Assembly: GCF_012641405.1 (NCBI RefSeq)
Contig: NZ_JABAII010000003.1
Location: 248,001 to 312,000, forward strand
Direction: 5' to 3'
DNA from: Rhizobium sp. P40RR-XXII
GTDB lineage: Bacteria > Pseudomonadota > Alphaproteobacteria > Rhizobiales > Rhizobiaceae
Length of the DNA stretch: 64,000 bases
Shown here piece after piece: positions 19,076-28,172 of the stretch. The position numbers and the translations under genes were made by a program. Under the pieces are notes generated by a model. That model searched no databases, had not been told where the DNA came from, and was given only the letters and a program-made list of their open reading frames with translations. Numbering within the stretch: the stretch's first letter is position 1; every line of letters begins with the position of its first letter.

Positions 19076-19208
19076 CACCTTCGATGCGCCAGATTGGCAG
19101 CCGAATGCGGACAGGTATCGTGAAAAGACCCCAGTCAAGTCTGCAAACAATCGCTTATTGCGCCCGCGGGATCTAGGGTTCAGATCCCGTCGAGAGCATG
19201 AGATTGGT

Positions 19209-19247
19209 TTTAGCCTGTTTCCGTTTTCAACAATGAATCAGGCTAAA
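19209..19247 (-). terminator. Hairpin downstream of the cold-shock gene
   Basis: The perfect 9-bp arms TTTAGCCTG and CAGGCTAAA flank a 21-base loop, 20 bases past the stop of the minus-strand cold-shock gene. There is no run of T after it, so termination strength is doubtful. Confidence 0.4.
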
Positions 19248-19266
19248 TCCTCACTAGATCATGCGA

Positions 19267-19470
19267 TCAGAGTACGCTGACGTTTTCGGCCTTTGACTTT
19301 CCAGTCTTGCGATCCTGGCCCAACTCGTAGCTGACCTTTTCGCCTTCTCTGAGCGAGCCGCCGCGCTGCAAGGCAGACACGTGAACGAACACATCGGTTC
19401 CTCCATTCTCGGGGGTAATGAAGCCAAAACCTTTGTCCTCATTGAAAAATTTCACTGTACCTGTAGGCAT
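19267..19470 (-). CDS. cspA: CspA-family cold-shock protein
   Basis: This 67-residue cold-shock domain protein is a full-length single OB-fold. RNP1 is KGFGFI at residues 13-18 and RNP2 is VFVHVS at 27-32. It binds single-stranded RNA and DNA and acts as an RNA chaperone; some members are cold- or stationary-phase-induced. The start follows GAAGAGGAA at the right distance. It is monocistronic, with a long gene-free region upstream, as for cold-shock genes with long 5' leaders. Rhizobia carry several paralogues, so the exact letter of the symbol is not certain. Confidence 0.95.
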   Translation of the reverse strand: MPTGTVKFFNEDKGFGFITPENGGTDVFVHVSALQRGGSLREGEKVSYELGQDRKTGKSKAENVSVL

Positions 19471-20021
19471 GGTAGTTCCTCTTCAATTGTGTGGCGAGCT
19501 TGACTCGCCCACCGAACTTATAGTTCGCATGCTTCACGAATAACAGCCGGGAATTTTTCTTTATTTTCACAATCGCCGATGCCCCTCCAGGAGTCACAAG
19601 CCAAGATGCTGCAAAATCTCCGCGCAATTGCCAGCGGGCAAGCCGCTCGGCGAAATCATATTGCTTCACGGCAACGGCAACGGCTTCGACGCCAAGCTCA
19701 GTAGGGGCTGCCGGCTGAGAGGTAAAGCAACAGCCAAGCCGAGGCACAAAAGTAGAGATTGAAGCCGCGCTGGGGGCAATCGACAGTATCAATCGGAAAT
19801 ATCCGCCCAGTTGAAGTTGAAGGGCAATATTACGCCATGCCGGGCAGGTCAGCCATGATGGATAACTTAACCATCCATAGCGGCTGAAATCTCAAACACG
19901 CAATGGAAGCATCGCTCGCGCTTTATCTTGAAATAGGAATTATAGTAATTACTTATATAGTTAGGCGAGAATTTCGCGCTGGATGTAGCCATCTTGGGCT
20001 TCTTATTGGGAGGAGGTTGTT
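19471..20021. other. Intergenic stretch between divergent cspA and the SPW gene
   Basis: No convincing gene is seen; an open minus-strand frame of 117 codons overlaps the cspA start and lacks protein-like character. The left part is likely the cspA promoter and leader. The right part is AT-rich around 19928-19960 (TTGAAA and TTATATAG blocks) and probably holds the promoter of the SPW gene, although the spacing is longer than ideal. Confidence 0.5.
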
Positions 20022-20381
20022 ATGGCAATCACTCTGATGGAAAGAAAAAAGACGCTAAATTGGATAAATCTGCTTCTGGGAGCGTGTTTATTTGTCTCCC
20101 CGTGGATCTTCGGCTTTACAGCCGAGATGATACCCAGCTGGAACGCATGGATAGTTGCCGTCCTTTTGGGCGTGTTTGCGATCGCGGCGCTTTCAGTATT
20201 TGCTGAATGGGAGGAATGGGTCAATCTGGCACTCGGTCTGTGGCTGATTGCATCTCCCTGGCTGCTCGGTTTTGTTACCAATGCAAACGCCATGTGGACG
20301 GATATCGTTCTTGGCGTGCTCGCTGCCGCTGCATCACTATGGGTAGTCTGGGATGTTCATCATCCCCACGCCCACGCTTAG
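20022..20381 (+). CDS. SPW-repeat membrane protein
   Basis: This 119-residue inner-membrane protein has two copies of the SPW repeat: LFVSPWIFGF near residues 23-32 and IASPWLLGF near 76-84. Each lies in a pair of membrane helices, giving four in all. The function of the family is not known. An excellent ribosome-binding site, GGGAGGAGG, precedes the ATG. It stands alone, with 488 bases to the next gene. Start and length fit the two-repeat form of the family. Confidence 0.9.
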   Translation: MAITLMERKKTLNWINLLLGACLFVSPWIFGFTAEMIPSWNAWIVAVLLGVFAIAALSVFAEWEEWVNLALGLWLIASPWLLGFVTNANAMWTDIVLGVLAAAASLWVVWDVHHPHAHA

Positions 20382-20869
20382 GTACGGACACGAGCCAGAT
20401 ATCGATTATACCCACCGTGCAAGCGGCGGTATCTGGCGAGTGTTCAATTGGCGTCAGTCTAAGCTTTGGAACAGGCTCCGCCCTGATCTTGGGTGAGAGT
20501 GCGGATCGAGGATGGATCCTGAGCACCGATAGCATCGTCCCCATAACCGACATCAGCTTCCAAGCACTCCAGAGACTGCTTGGACGCCCAATTTAGTGTT
20601 CCAAAGCCAAAAGCCGGCTACGCGACGGTCGATGGGCAAGACTTCACCGCCATAGGCGGGCATCCTCTTCAAGAGGTTCGCGTCGGAAATTGTCGATCGT
20701 TCCGGCGCCGAGAAGCGGCAAGTGATTGGTTTTCCAATTTCTAATTTAAGGAATAGGCGACAAGGACAGCAGAATTTGATAGGTTCATGACCACCGGTTG
20801 CGGTTTGACGTGTCGGTAACATTTGCTGAGCGTCTTTGCATCACCGGATTGCAGCGGAGGAGGGGTGCT
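20382..20869. other. Intergenic stretch, no gene seen
   Basis: These 488 bases have short open frames on both strands, but none with a ribosome-binding site or recognisable protein. The last 100 bases should hold the promoter of the DUF2189 gene. Confidence 0.5.
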
Positions 20870-21685
20870 ATGGCCGCATTTCATGTCATGGCCGATGCGA
20901 GCGGTGAATTCGCGCGCCCGGAAGTCATGAAGATAACCGTCGCGGATCTTATGGATGCGCTGAGATCGGGACTTGATGACTTCAAAGACAAACCGTCCCA
21001 TTACGTTTTTCTCTGTCTTATGTATCCCATCGCGGGCTTCTTCCTGGTCATGTGGAGCTCCAACGCCGATCTGCTGCCACTGCTTTATCCCTTGATATCG
21101 GGCTTTGCGCTGGTTGGTCCGATCGCGGCCCTTGGCCTTTATGAAATCAGTCGACGTCGTGAGCAGGGAGTGGATAGCTCGTGGCATCACGCGCTGGAGG
21201 TCCGTCATTCTCCAGCACTGCCATCGATCATTGCGGTCGGCCTCATGCTGTTGGCGTATTTCGTCGCCTGGCTGATTGTTGCGCAGCTCATTTACACCAT
21301 GACCGTCGGCGAGGGCGGCCTGACCTCGATCTCCACTCTGTTGTCGGAGGTGCTGACGACCTCACGAGGTTTCTCGCTCATGCTTTGGGGCAACCTGGCC
21401 GGGTTCGTTTTCGCAATCTTTGCGCTGGCGACAACGGTGGTGACCTTCCCGCTGCTGCTCGACCGGGATGTCGATGCAGTCGCAGCAGTGAACACGAGCA
21501 TCCGCGCCACACTCTGCAATCCGGGGCCGGTTGCGCTTTGGGGATTGATCGTTGCGGCGCTGCTCGCCATCGGCACGATCCCGATTTTTGTCGGCCTTGC
21601 GGTCGTCATGCCTATCCTCGGACATTCGACCTGGCACCTGTATCGCAAATTGGTTGTTCCAATCTATCCCAACCGTACGTCTTGA
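20870..21685 (+). CDS. DUF2189-family integral membrane protein
   Basis: This 271-residue protein has about six transmembrane helices and the DUF2189 pattern: an N-terminal cytosolic segment with ITVADLMDALRSGLDDFKDKP, then helices near 57-75, 80-100, 130-160 and later. The ATG at 20870 follows GGAGGAGGGGTG; an in-frame upstream start at 20798 has no such site. It is often found close to respiratory or cytochrome genes in alphaproteobacteria, and here it lies 98 bases before a cytochrome c gene. A link to membrane respiratory assembly is only suggested by position. Confidence 0.85.
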   Translation: MAAFHVMADASGEFARPEVMKITVADLMDALRSGLDDFKDKPSHYVFLCLMYPIAGFFLVMWSSNADLLPLLYPLISGFALVGPIAALGLYEISRRREQGVDSSWHHALEVRHSPALPSIIAVGLMLLAYFVAWLIVAQLIYTMTVGEGGLTSISTLLSEVLTTSRGFSLMLWGNLAGFVFAIFALATTVVTFPLLLDRDVDAVAAVNTSIRATLCNPGPVALWGLIVAALLAIGTIPIFVGLAVVMPILGHSTWHLYRKLVVPIYPNRTS

Positions 21686-21783
21686 GTTTGCAAGGAATCC
21701 GCTTCGGCAACACCTTGGCGCCGCTGGTCCTATCTGATGAATTTGCTGGCCTTGGAATAGCGATGGAAAGAATGAGGATTGCC

Positions 21784-22170
21784 ATGTCTTACCGTTTTCT
21801 TCCGATCTGTCTGCTTCCTGCCGTTGCTTTACCGCTTGCCGCCTTTGCACAGGAAGGTGACGCGACGGCAGGAGCCACCGTTTTCAAGAAATGCGCCATC
21901 TGCCATATAGCCGAAACGGACCAGAACAAGATCGGTCCCTCGTTGAATGGCCTGTTCGGCAGAACGGCCGGAACACACCCGAATTTCGCCTATTCGCCGG
22001 CCATGCAGGAGGCGGGCAAGGGCGGTCTCGTGTGGAACGAGACGTCGCTCCGCGACTATTTGCACGATCCCAAGGCGAAGGTGAAGGGCACCAAAATGAC
22101 CTTCGTCGGGCTGAAGGACGATACCGAGATTACCAATCTGATTGCCTATCTGAAGCAATACTCCAAATAG
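21784..22170 (+). CDS. Periplasmic class I cytochrome c
   Basis: This 128-residue protein has a signal peptide (residues 1-22, ending AAFA) and a single haem c site CAICH at 37-41. The axial methionine is M105 in GTKMTF. It is of the mitochondrial/c-550 type and carries electrons in the periplasm. The ATG at 21784 is preceded by TGAGGA; ATGs 12 and 21 bases upstream are also possible but would lengthen the signal peptide. The gene is 166 bases upstream of the oxidase operon and on the same strand, so it may be the electron donor to that oxidase. Confidence 0.93.
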   Translation: MSYRFLPICLLPAVALPLAAFAQEGDATAGATVFKKCAICHIAETDQNKIGPSLNGLFGRTAGTHPNFAYSPAMQEAGKGGLVWNETSLRDYLHDPKAKVKGTKMTFVGLKDDTEITNLIAYLKQYSK

Positions 22171-22336
22171 CGCGATGGCTGATATGGACGAACTGTTTTC
22201 CGTGTCGCCGATCGGATCGGCGGGGATAAACCACTACCTTTGCTGCAATTGCCCGGGTGAATTGTTCATGAGATAATACTAAAACGTTTCGCGATGAAAT
22301 TGTGGAAACGTTCGCGGCCGGGTCAGGGAGGAGACG

Positions 22337-23152
22337 ATGGCTGTCGTATTGATTCTCGTTCTGCTGGTGGTGGGATCGATCGGGTTCCATCTGCTGAGCC
22401 CTTGGTGGTGGACGCCGATCGCGTCCAATTGGAGCTATATCGACAATACGATCGTCATCACGTTCTGGATCACCGGCGTGGTTTTCACGGTCGTCGTGTT
22501 GTTCATAGCCTATTGCGTTTTCCGCTTCAGACACCGCGCCGGAAACCGCGCGGCATACCAGCCTGAAAACAAGCGGTTGGAATGGTGGCTCGCCGGCGGA
22601 ACGGCAATCGGCGTGGCGGCAATGCTCGCACCTGGCCTGTTCGTATGGAAACAGTTCGTCACGGTCCCGCCCGATGCCAGCGAGGTCGAAGTCGTCAGCC
22701 AGCAATGGCAATGGAGTTTCCGGCTGCCGGGCGCGGACGGACGGCTCGGGAGAGCGAACACGCGCGATGTTACTCCGGACAACCCGCTCGGTTTGAACAA
22801 GAGCGATCCCGCCGGGTTGGACGACGTCATCGTCGAAGGCGGCGAGCTGCATATACCTGCCGGCAAACCGGTCAAGATGCTTCTGCGCTCGATCGACGTC
22901 TTGCACGATTTCTACGTACCGGAATTCCGGGCAAAGATGGACATGATTCCCGGCACGGTGACCTATTTTTGGTTCACGCCGACACGGACGGGAACCTTCG
23001 AAGTTCTCTGCGCGGAACTATGCGGGGTCGGTCATCCGCAGATGCGCGGCACGGTCATCGTCGATACCGATACCGCCTATCAAGCCTGGCTGCAGCAACA
23101 GCCGACTTTTGCGAAATCGCTGGCGTCCGTGGAAAAGTCGGCGGCGAGGTAA
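22337..23152 (+). CDS. coxM: Cytochrome c oxidase subunit II (CoxM type)
   Basis: This 271-residue subunit II has two membrane helices (about 36-62 and 85-105) and a periplasmic cupredoxin domain. The CuA ligands are all present: H190, C225, E227, C229, H233 and M236 in CAELCGVGHPQM. It accepts electrons from cytochrome c and passes them to haem a in subunit I. An N-terminal hydrophobic stretch (3-20) may be a signal anchor. There is no C-terminal haem c domain, unlike caa3 oxidases. The gene order M-N-O-P matches the alternative oxidase of Bradyrhizobium japonicum, from which the symbol is taken. Confidence 0.92.
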   Translation: MAVVLILVLLVVGSIGFHLLSPWWWTPIASNWSYIDNTIVITFWITGVVFTVVVLFIAYCVFRFRHRAGNRAAYQPENKRLEWWLAGGTAIGVAAMLAPGLFVWKQFVTVPPDASEVEVVSQQWQWSFRLPGADGRLGRANTRDVTPDNPLGLNKSDPAGLDDVIVEGGELHIPAGKPVKMLLRSIDVLHDFYVPEFRAKMDMIPGTVTYFWFTPTRTGTFEVLCAELCGVGHPQMRGTVIVDTDTAYQAWLQQQPTFAKSLASVEKSAAR

Positions 23153-23207
23153 GTGCCTCGGCACTCGAGGAGGAAGGCCGCATCGGAGGGAACAGGGAGG
23201 AAGGAAT

Positions 23208-24986
23208 ATGGTCGACATTGGGTCCGGCACCGAGCAGGTCATCCAACCCGCTGAAGTCGAGGATGTGGAGCTTTACCATCCGAAAAGCTGGTGGACGAGA
23301 TATGTCTTCAGCCAGGATGCGAAGACCATCGCCATCCAGTATTCCCTAACCGCCATTTCGATCGGCATGGTGGCGCTGGTATTGTCGTGGCTGATGCGGC
23401 TGCAGCTCGGCTTTCCCGGCTACTTCTCCTTCATCGACGCGGAGCACTATTATCAGTTCATCACCATGCACGGCATGATCATGGTGATCTACCTGTTGAC
23501 AGCGCTGTTCCTCGGCGGCTTCGGCAACTACTTGATCCCCCTGATGCTCGGCGCGCGCGACATGGTGTTTCCCTATGCGAACATGTTGAGCTACTGGCTC
23601 TATCTGCTCGCGGTTATCGTGCTGGTCGTCGGCTTTTTCGCACCCGGCGGACCGACCGGCGCCGGCTGGACACTGTACCCGCCGCAGGCTCTTCTGTCGG
23701 GTACGCCGGGAGGGCGTGATTGGGGCATCATCCTGATGCTGTCTTCGCTGATCCTGTTCATCATCGGCTTTACCATGGGCGGGCTGAATTATGTCGTCAC
23801 CGTGCTGCAGGGACGTGCTCGCGGCATGACGCTGATGCGGATGCCCTTGACGGTATGGGGCATATTCACCGCCACCGTCATGGCGCTGCTCGCCTTCCCG
23901 GCACTTTTCGTCGCCGCCGTCATGATGCTGTTCGACCGCTTGCTCGGCACAAGCTTCTTCATGCCCGCCATCGTCGAGATGGGCCAGCAGTTGCAGCAAG
24001 GGGGCGGCAGCCCCATCCTGTTCCAGCATCTGTTCTGGTTCTTCGGCCATCCGGAGGTCTATATCGTCGCACTTCCGGCCTTCGGCATCGTCTCGGATCT
24101 GATCAGCACGCATGCGCGCAAGAACATCTTCGGCTACCGGATGATGGTCTGGGCGATCCTCATCATCGCGGCGCTGAGCTTTGTCGTATGGGCGCATCAC
24201 ATGTATGTCAGCGGCATGAATCCGAACTTCGGGTTCTTTTTCGCGACCACGACCTTGATCATCGCCATCCCGACGGCCATCAAGGTCTATAATTGGGTGC
24301 TGACGCTCTGGCGCGGCGATATCCATCTGACATTGCCGATGCTGTTTGCACTGGCCTTCATCGTCACCTTCATCAATGGCGGACTGACCGGCCTTTTTCT
24401 CGGCAACGTCGTCGTCGACGTGCCGCTGTCCGACACGATGTTCGTCGTTGCCCATTTCCACATGGTGATGGGGGTCGCGCCGATCCTGGTGATCTTCGGC
24501 GCGATCCACCATTGGTATCCGAAAGTCACGGGGCGCATGCTGAACGTGACCATGGGCCATATCCATTTCTGGATCACCTTTCTCGGCGCCTATGCGATTT
24601 TCTTCCCGATGCACTACCTCGGGCTGCTGGGTATTCCGCGTCGCTATTACGAGCTGGGCGAAACTGCCTTCATACCGCCGTCGGCGCATACGCTGAACAT
24701 GTTCATCACGGTCGCCGCGCTGATCGTCGGTGCTGCTCAGCTTCTATTCCTGTTTAATCTCGCCTGGAGCCTTCGCTGGGGCAGGCAAGCCGGCGGCAAT
24801 CCATGGCGGGCAACGACATTGGAATGGCAGACACCACAAACGCCGCCGGCTCACGGAAATTGGGGCAAGGAGCTGCCGATCGTCTATCGCTGGCCGTATG
24901 ATTACAGCGTTCCCGGAGCGGATCAGGACTTCCTGCCGCAAAACCAGCCGGCCTCGTCCGGGCCGTCCGAAAGGGCGTTGTCATGA
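23208..24986 (+). CDS. coxN: Cytochrome c oxidase subunit I (CoxN type)
   Basis: This 592-residue haem-copper oxidase subunit I has about 12 membrane helices. The ligands are visible: H88 and H418 for haem a, H416 for haem a3, and H281, H330 and H331 for CuB. Y285 in GHPEVYI is the cross-linked tyrosine. It reduces oxygen to water and pumps protons. The ATG at 23208 is preceded by GGGAGGAAGGAAT; the open frame upstream to 23109 lies in the end of coxM. A hydrophilic C-terminal tail of about 50 residues follows the last helix. It overlaps coxO by 4 bases. Confidence 0.95.
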   Translation: MVDIGSGTEQVIQPAEVEDVELYHPKSWWTRYVFSQDAKTIAIQYSLTAISIGMVALVLSWLMRLQLGFPGYFSFIDAEHYYQFITMHGMIMVIYLLTALFLGGFGNYLIPLMLGARDMVFPYANMLSYWLYLLAVIVLVVGFFAPGGPTGAGWTLYPPQALLSGTPGGRDWGIILMLSSLILFIIGFTMGGLNYVVTVLQGRARGMTLMRMPLTVWGIFTATVMALLAFPALFVAAVMMLFDRLLGTSFFMPAIVEMGQQLQQGGGSPILFQHLFWFFGHPEVYIVALPAFGIVSDLISTHARKNIFGYRMMVWAILIIAALSFVVWAHHMYVSGMNPNFGFFFATTTLIIAIPTAIKVYNWVLTLWRGDIHLTLPMLFALAFIVTFINGGLTGLFLGNVVVDVPLSDTMFVVAHFHMVMGVAPILVIFGAIHHWYPKVTGRMLNVTMGHIHFWITFLGAYAIFFPMHYLGLLGIPRRYYELGETAFIPPSAHTLNMFITVAALIVGAAQLLFLFNLAWSLRWGRQAGGNPWRATTLEWQTPQTPPAHGNWGKELPIVYRWPYDYSVPGADQDFLPQNQPASSGPSERALS

Positions 24987-25687
24987 GCGCAATTCTCATC
25001 TTCATGGCAGGCATCGCCGGCATCATCGCCTGGTGGATGGCGAGGCAGCGGTTGACCTCGAAACCCTGGCTGGAAGCGGGCATTGCAGGCGATGCGCCTG
25101 ACATGCGGGGATCGTCGGCCACCACGGCGAAGGTCGGTCTCGGCATCTTTCTCGCCGTGGTCGGCGCCCTGTTCACGCTCCTCATCAGCGCCTATCTGAC
25201 CCGCCTCGGCGGCTCCGACTGGTGGAGCATTCCGATCCCGCGATTGCTTTGGGTGAATACGGCCGCCCTTGCTGCCAGCAGCGTTGCGTTGCAGTGGGCC
25301 AAAACCGAAGCTCGTTCTGACCAAAGCGAGATGTTGAACACAGCTCTTGCCGTGGCGTTTATGTTGGCGGTTCTCTTCCTTGCCGGGCAGGTTTTGGCGT
25401 GGCGGCAACTGGTTGCGGCAGGCTATGTGCTCGCCGACAATCCATCGAATAGCTTCTTCTACATGATCACCGGACTGCACGGCCTGCACATTTTGGGCGG
25501 ACTTTTCGTACTCGGACGGACGACGATCCGTGCCCGGACCAGCCCTGCGCCGGCGAGAGTCCGCCTGAGCGTCGATCTCTGCGCCATCTATTGGCATTTT
25601 ATGCTTGTTGTCTGGCTGATCCTTTTTGCGCTCTTCGCCGGCTGGGCAAATAGTTTCGTCGATCTCTGCCGTCAATTGGTCAGCTGA
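24983..25687 (+). CDS. coxO: Cytochrome c oxidase subunit III-like protein (CoxO type)
   Basis: This 234-residue haem-copper oxidase subunit III family protein has an extra N-terminal helix (residues 2-20) and then five helices. The family motifs are MITGLHGLHILGGL near 158-171 and YWHFMLVVW near 197-205. It stabilises the subunit I core and affects proton uptake. It starts inside the stop of coxN (ATGA), so translation is coupled. The next gene encodes a second subunit III relative, which is the distinctive feature of coxMNOP oxidases. Confidence 0.88.
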   Translation: MSAILIFMAGIAGIIAWWMARQRLTSKPWLEAGIAGDAPDMRGSSATTAKVGLGIFLAVVGALFTLLISAYLTRLGGSDWWSIPIPRLLWVNTAALAASSVALQWAKTEARSDQSEMLNTALAVAFMLAVLFLAGQVLAWRQLVAAGYVLADNPSNSFFYMITGLHGLHILGGLFVLGRTTIRARTSPAPARVRLSVDLCAIYWHFMLVVWLILFALFAGWANSFVDLCRQLVS

Positions 25688-25696
25688 GGAGCTTCG

Positions 25697-26422
25697 ATGA
25701 TGACCGAATCCATAGAAAGACCGGTACACGATCCACTTCTGCACCCGGCGGGACTGCGCGGCGTCGCGGCCGATCTGTCATCGGACCAGCGGGCGTTCAA
25801 GAACGTCTCCTGGGGCAAGGCGATGATGTGGATCTTCCTTTTGAGCGATACCTTCATTTTCGGCTGTTTCCTGCTGGCCTATATGACGGCGCGCATGTCG
25901 ACCACCGTCGCCTGGCCCAATCCCAGCGAGGTTTTCGCCCTGACGATCGGGGGCAAGGAAATCCCGCTGATCCTGATCGCCATCATGACCTTCGTCCTTA
26001 TCAGCAGCAGCGGCACGATGGCCATGGCCGTCAACTTCGGATACCGCCACGATCGCCGCAAGACCGCGGCACTGATGTTGGCGACAGCGGCCCTCGGCGC
26101 GACATTCGTCGGAATGCAGGCATTCGAATGGACCAAGCTGATCAGGGAAGGAGTCCGCCCCTGGGAAAATCCATGGGGAGCGGCGCAGTTCGGTTCGTCC
26201 TTCTTCATGATCACCGGCTTTCACGGTACCCACGTCTCGATCGGGGTGCTTTTTCTTCTGATCATGGCACGCAAGGTGTGGCGGGGAGATTTCGACCAGG
26301 AAAGGCGAGGTTTTTTCACCAGCCGCAAGGGCAGTTATGAGATCGTCGAGATCACGGGGCTATACTGGCACTTCGTCGATCTGGTCTGGGTATTCATCTT
26401 TGCATTCTTCTATCTGTGGTGA
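25697..26422 (+). CDS. coxP: Cytochrome c oxidase subunit III-like protein (CoxP type)
   Basis: This 241-residue subunit III family protein has about five membrane helices, with MITGFHGTHVSIGVLFLLI near residues 171-189 and YWHFVDLVWVFIF near the C-terminus. It has a hydrophilic N-terminus of about 35 residues. GAGGAGCTTCG precedes the ATG pair at 25697. It lies 9 bases after coxO. Both subunit III relatives are complete, so they are likely both assembled rather than one being a decaying duplicate. Confidence 0.88.
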   Translation: MMTESIERPVHDPLLHPAGLRGVAADLSSDQRAFKNVSWGKAMMWIFLLSDTFIFGCFLLAYMTARMSTTVAWPNPSEVFALTIGGKEIPLILIAIMTFVLISSSGTMAMAVNFGYRHDRRKTAALMLATAALGATFVGMQAFEWTKLIREGVRPWENPWGAAQFGSSFFMITGFHGTHVSIGVLFLLIMARKVWRGDFDQERRGFFTSRKGSYEIVEITGLYWHFVDLVWVFIFAFFYLW

Positions 26423-26432
26423 GGATGGCATC

Positions 26433-26765
26433 ATGGCGCAGGTACAGGCACATTCGGGACAGCAGCATCCGATAAAACTCTACATGGTGGTTTGGGGGCT
26501 GCTTTTCGTCCTCAGCACCTTCTCCTACCTCGTCGATTATCTCGGCATTCAGGGCTATCTCAGATGGTCTCTGATCCTGCTGTTCATGATCCTGAAAGCG
26601 GGGCTGATCGTTGCCATTTTCATGCACATGGCCTGGGAACGGCTGGCGTTGATCTATGCCATTCTGGTTCCGCCAGTCCTGGTGCTCGTTTTCGTCGCTC
26701 TGATGGTGTCGGAATCGCACTACACGGTCCTCACTCGACTGACCTTTTTCGGCGCGAGCCCTTAA
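26433..26765 (+). CDS. Cytochrome c oxidase subunit IV family protein
   Basis: This 110-residue protein has three membrane helices and the prokaryotic COX4 pattern (YMVVWGLLFVLSTFSYLVD, then LFMILKAGLIVAIFMHMAWE). Such small subunits sit on the subunit I/III edge and help assembly. The ATG at 26433 follows coxP by 10 bases, with GAGGATGG upstream. It closes the oxidase operon. An upstream in-frame start within coxP is a shadow. Confidence 0.88.
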   Translation: MAQVQAHSGQQHPIKLYMVVWGLLFVLSTFSYLVDYLGIQGYLRWSLILLFMILKAGLIVAIFMHMAWERLALIYAILVPPVLVLVFVALMVSESHYTVLTRLTFFGASP

Positions 26766-26982
26766 GATTCGGCACCATCTGGCCGCCTGTCATCCTTGAA
26801 TCAGGGCGCTGAATGCGCTCTGCAAGGCTCGGCAGATTCCCATTCCGGGGCCACACGGCTCCGGCCATCGATGCCGCCGCCAGCCAGGTCGTCCCTCCAC
26901 TTTGGTGATGAGCGGTTGAGAAGACAGCCAAAACTGGTTATTGCCGGTTCGTCCAATTCGCGAACAGCAAGGTTATGGCGGT

Positions 26983-27912
26983 ATGGCTCCAAATTTCCTC
27001 GTTACGCATTCCGGCGGCTTTCATGCCGACGAGGTGTTGTCCAGCGTCATCCTCACGCGGCTTTTCCCTGACGTACGGCTGGTTCGCAGCAGGGCGCCGG
27101 AATGGATCACGCCCGGCGCCGATCGCATCGTCTACGATGTCGGCGGCGCTTATGATGCGGCTGCCGGTATTTTCGATCATCACCAGCGCGGCGCACCGCA
27201 GCGCGACGATGGTCAGCCCTTCAGTTCCTTCGGGTTGATATGGAAACATTTCGGCCGCGACTATCTGGCCGCCATGTCCGTCCCGGCCGCTTTCGTCGAA
27301 ACCGTGCGTGCTGCTTTCGATGCGGGCTTCGTATTGCCGGTCGACTTGGTCGACAATGGTGCACTCAGCCCGGACAGCGCCGGTCTGCTGGCCGGACTGA
27401 CCCTGCCGTCCCTGCTGGAAACGTTGAAACCCGCTTTCGATGAACGGGATCCGCAGGCGACCGACCGGGCATTCCATGCGGCTGTGGCAATCGCCCGCAG
27501 TTTTGTCGAAGCCAAGATCAGCGGGATCCACGCGAAGCTGCGCGCCGAAGCGCTGGTGCTGCAGGAGATCGCGTCTTCAGGGCAGGACCGCGTTCTCGAA
27601 CTGCCGATGGGGATGCCGTTTCGACCAGCCATCGTCAAGGCAGGTGCCGATCATCTCCTGTTCGTGGTGCATCCGCGCGAGGCGGATTGGTGCCTGACCG
27701 GAATCCGCCGCGCGGAGGAGGGGTTTGAACTGCGTGCCAACCTTCCGGCTGCTTGGGCGGGGTTGAGCGGCCGCGACCTTGAAGTGGCCACCGGAATTGA
27801 GGGCGCCAGCTTCTGCCATAATGGCCGTTTTATCGCAGCCGCGAGAACGCGGGAGGCGGCCCTCGCTCTGGCCGGTCTGGCGGTAGAAGACGCCGAGAAG
27901 CGAGCCGGTTGA
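26983..27912 (+). CDS. MYG1-family (UPF0160) protein
   Basis: This 309-residue protein has the MYG1 pattern: THSGGFHADEVLSSVIL near residues 8-24, YDVGGAYD near 48, FDHHQRGA near 61-68 with the DHH-like metal motif, and a later C-terminal half. Eukaryotic MYG1 is a 3'-5' RNA exonuclease; the bacterial role is not settled. The ATG at 26983 is chosen because the family begins a few residues before the THSGxFHxDE motif; a longer frame from 26941 is open. It stands alone between the oxidase operon and a minus-strand gene. Confidence 0.88.
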   Translation: MAPNFLVTHSGGFHADEVLSSVILTRLFPDVRLVRSRAPEWITPGADRIVYDVGGAYDAAAGIFDHHQRGAPQRDDGQPFSSFGLIWKHFGRDYLAAMSVPAAFVETVRAAFDAGFVLPVDLVDNGALSPDSAGLLAGLTLPSLLETLKPAFDERDPQATDRAFHAAVAIARSFVEAKISGIHAKLRAEALVLQEIASSGQDRVLELPMGMPFRPAIVKAGADHLLFVVHPREADWCLTGIRRAEEGFELRANLPAAWAGLSGRDLEVATGIEGASFCHNGRFIAAARTREAALALAGLAVEDAEKRAG

Positions 27913-28172
27913 GGATTGGCTCGAGGAGCAGCTTGCCCGGCTGCATCGTCAGGGGGCGACGCCGGGCCGGAACGGTGTAGGATCGATTGGGGTAGGCGTG
28001 TCTGGCCGATCCCCGTTCCGCCTATGCCGCGTCCCGTGCCCGGTGCCGGATTTTTTGCCGCCGGCCCATCACTTGTCGCAACCTTGCTGAAAGCTGGATG
28101 CGAAAGCCTGTTCATCGCCATTCTTTTGGCGGCTTGCCGGCCGTGAATTCCGGGTCGCATGGAACACAGCCG

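Larger units (their letters stand above)
18848..19266. other. Intergenic stretch with a decayed recombinase-like fragment
   Basis: No intact gene is seen. A 33-codon minus-strand remnant (18977-19075) resembles the helix-turn-helix end of a transposase or resolvase. Two hairpins lie near the cspA-like gene: 19167-19189 (8-bp perfect arms CGGGATCT/AGATCCCG) and 19209-19247. Confidence 0.5.

Noticed and set aside
19167..19189. Hairpin with a GGTTCAGATCC segment that looks like a tRNA T-arm
   Set aside because: No acceptor stem, D-arm or anticodon arm could be folded around it; it is treated as a plain hairpin.
19439..19792. Minus-strand frame of 117 codons upstream of cspA
   Set aside because: It overlaps the cspA start and lacks a ribosome-binding site or protein-like composition.
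23346..24689. Minus-strand open frame of 447 codons
   Set aside because: It lies opposite coxN and encodes a composition typical of antisense to a membrane protein.
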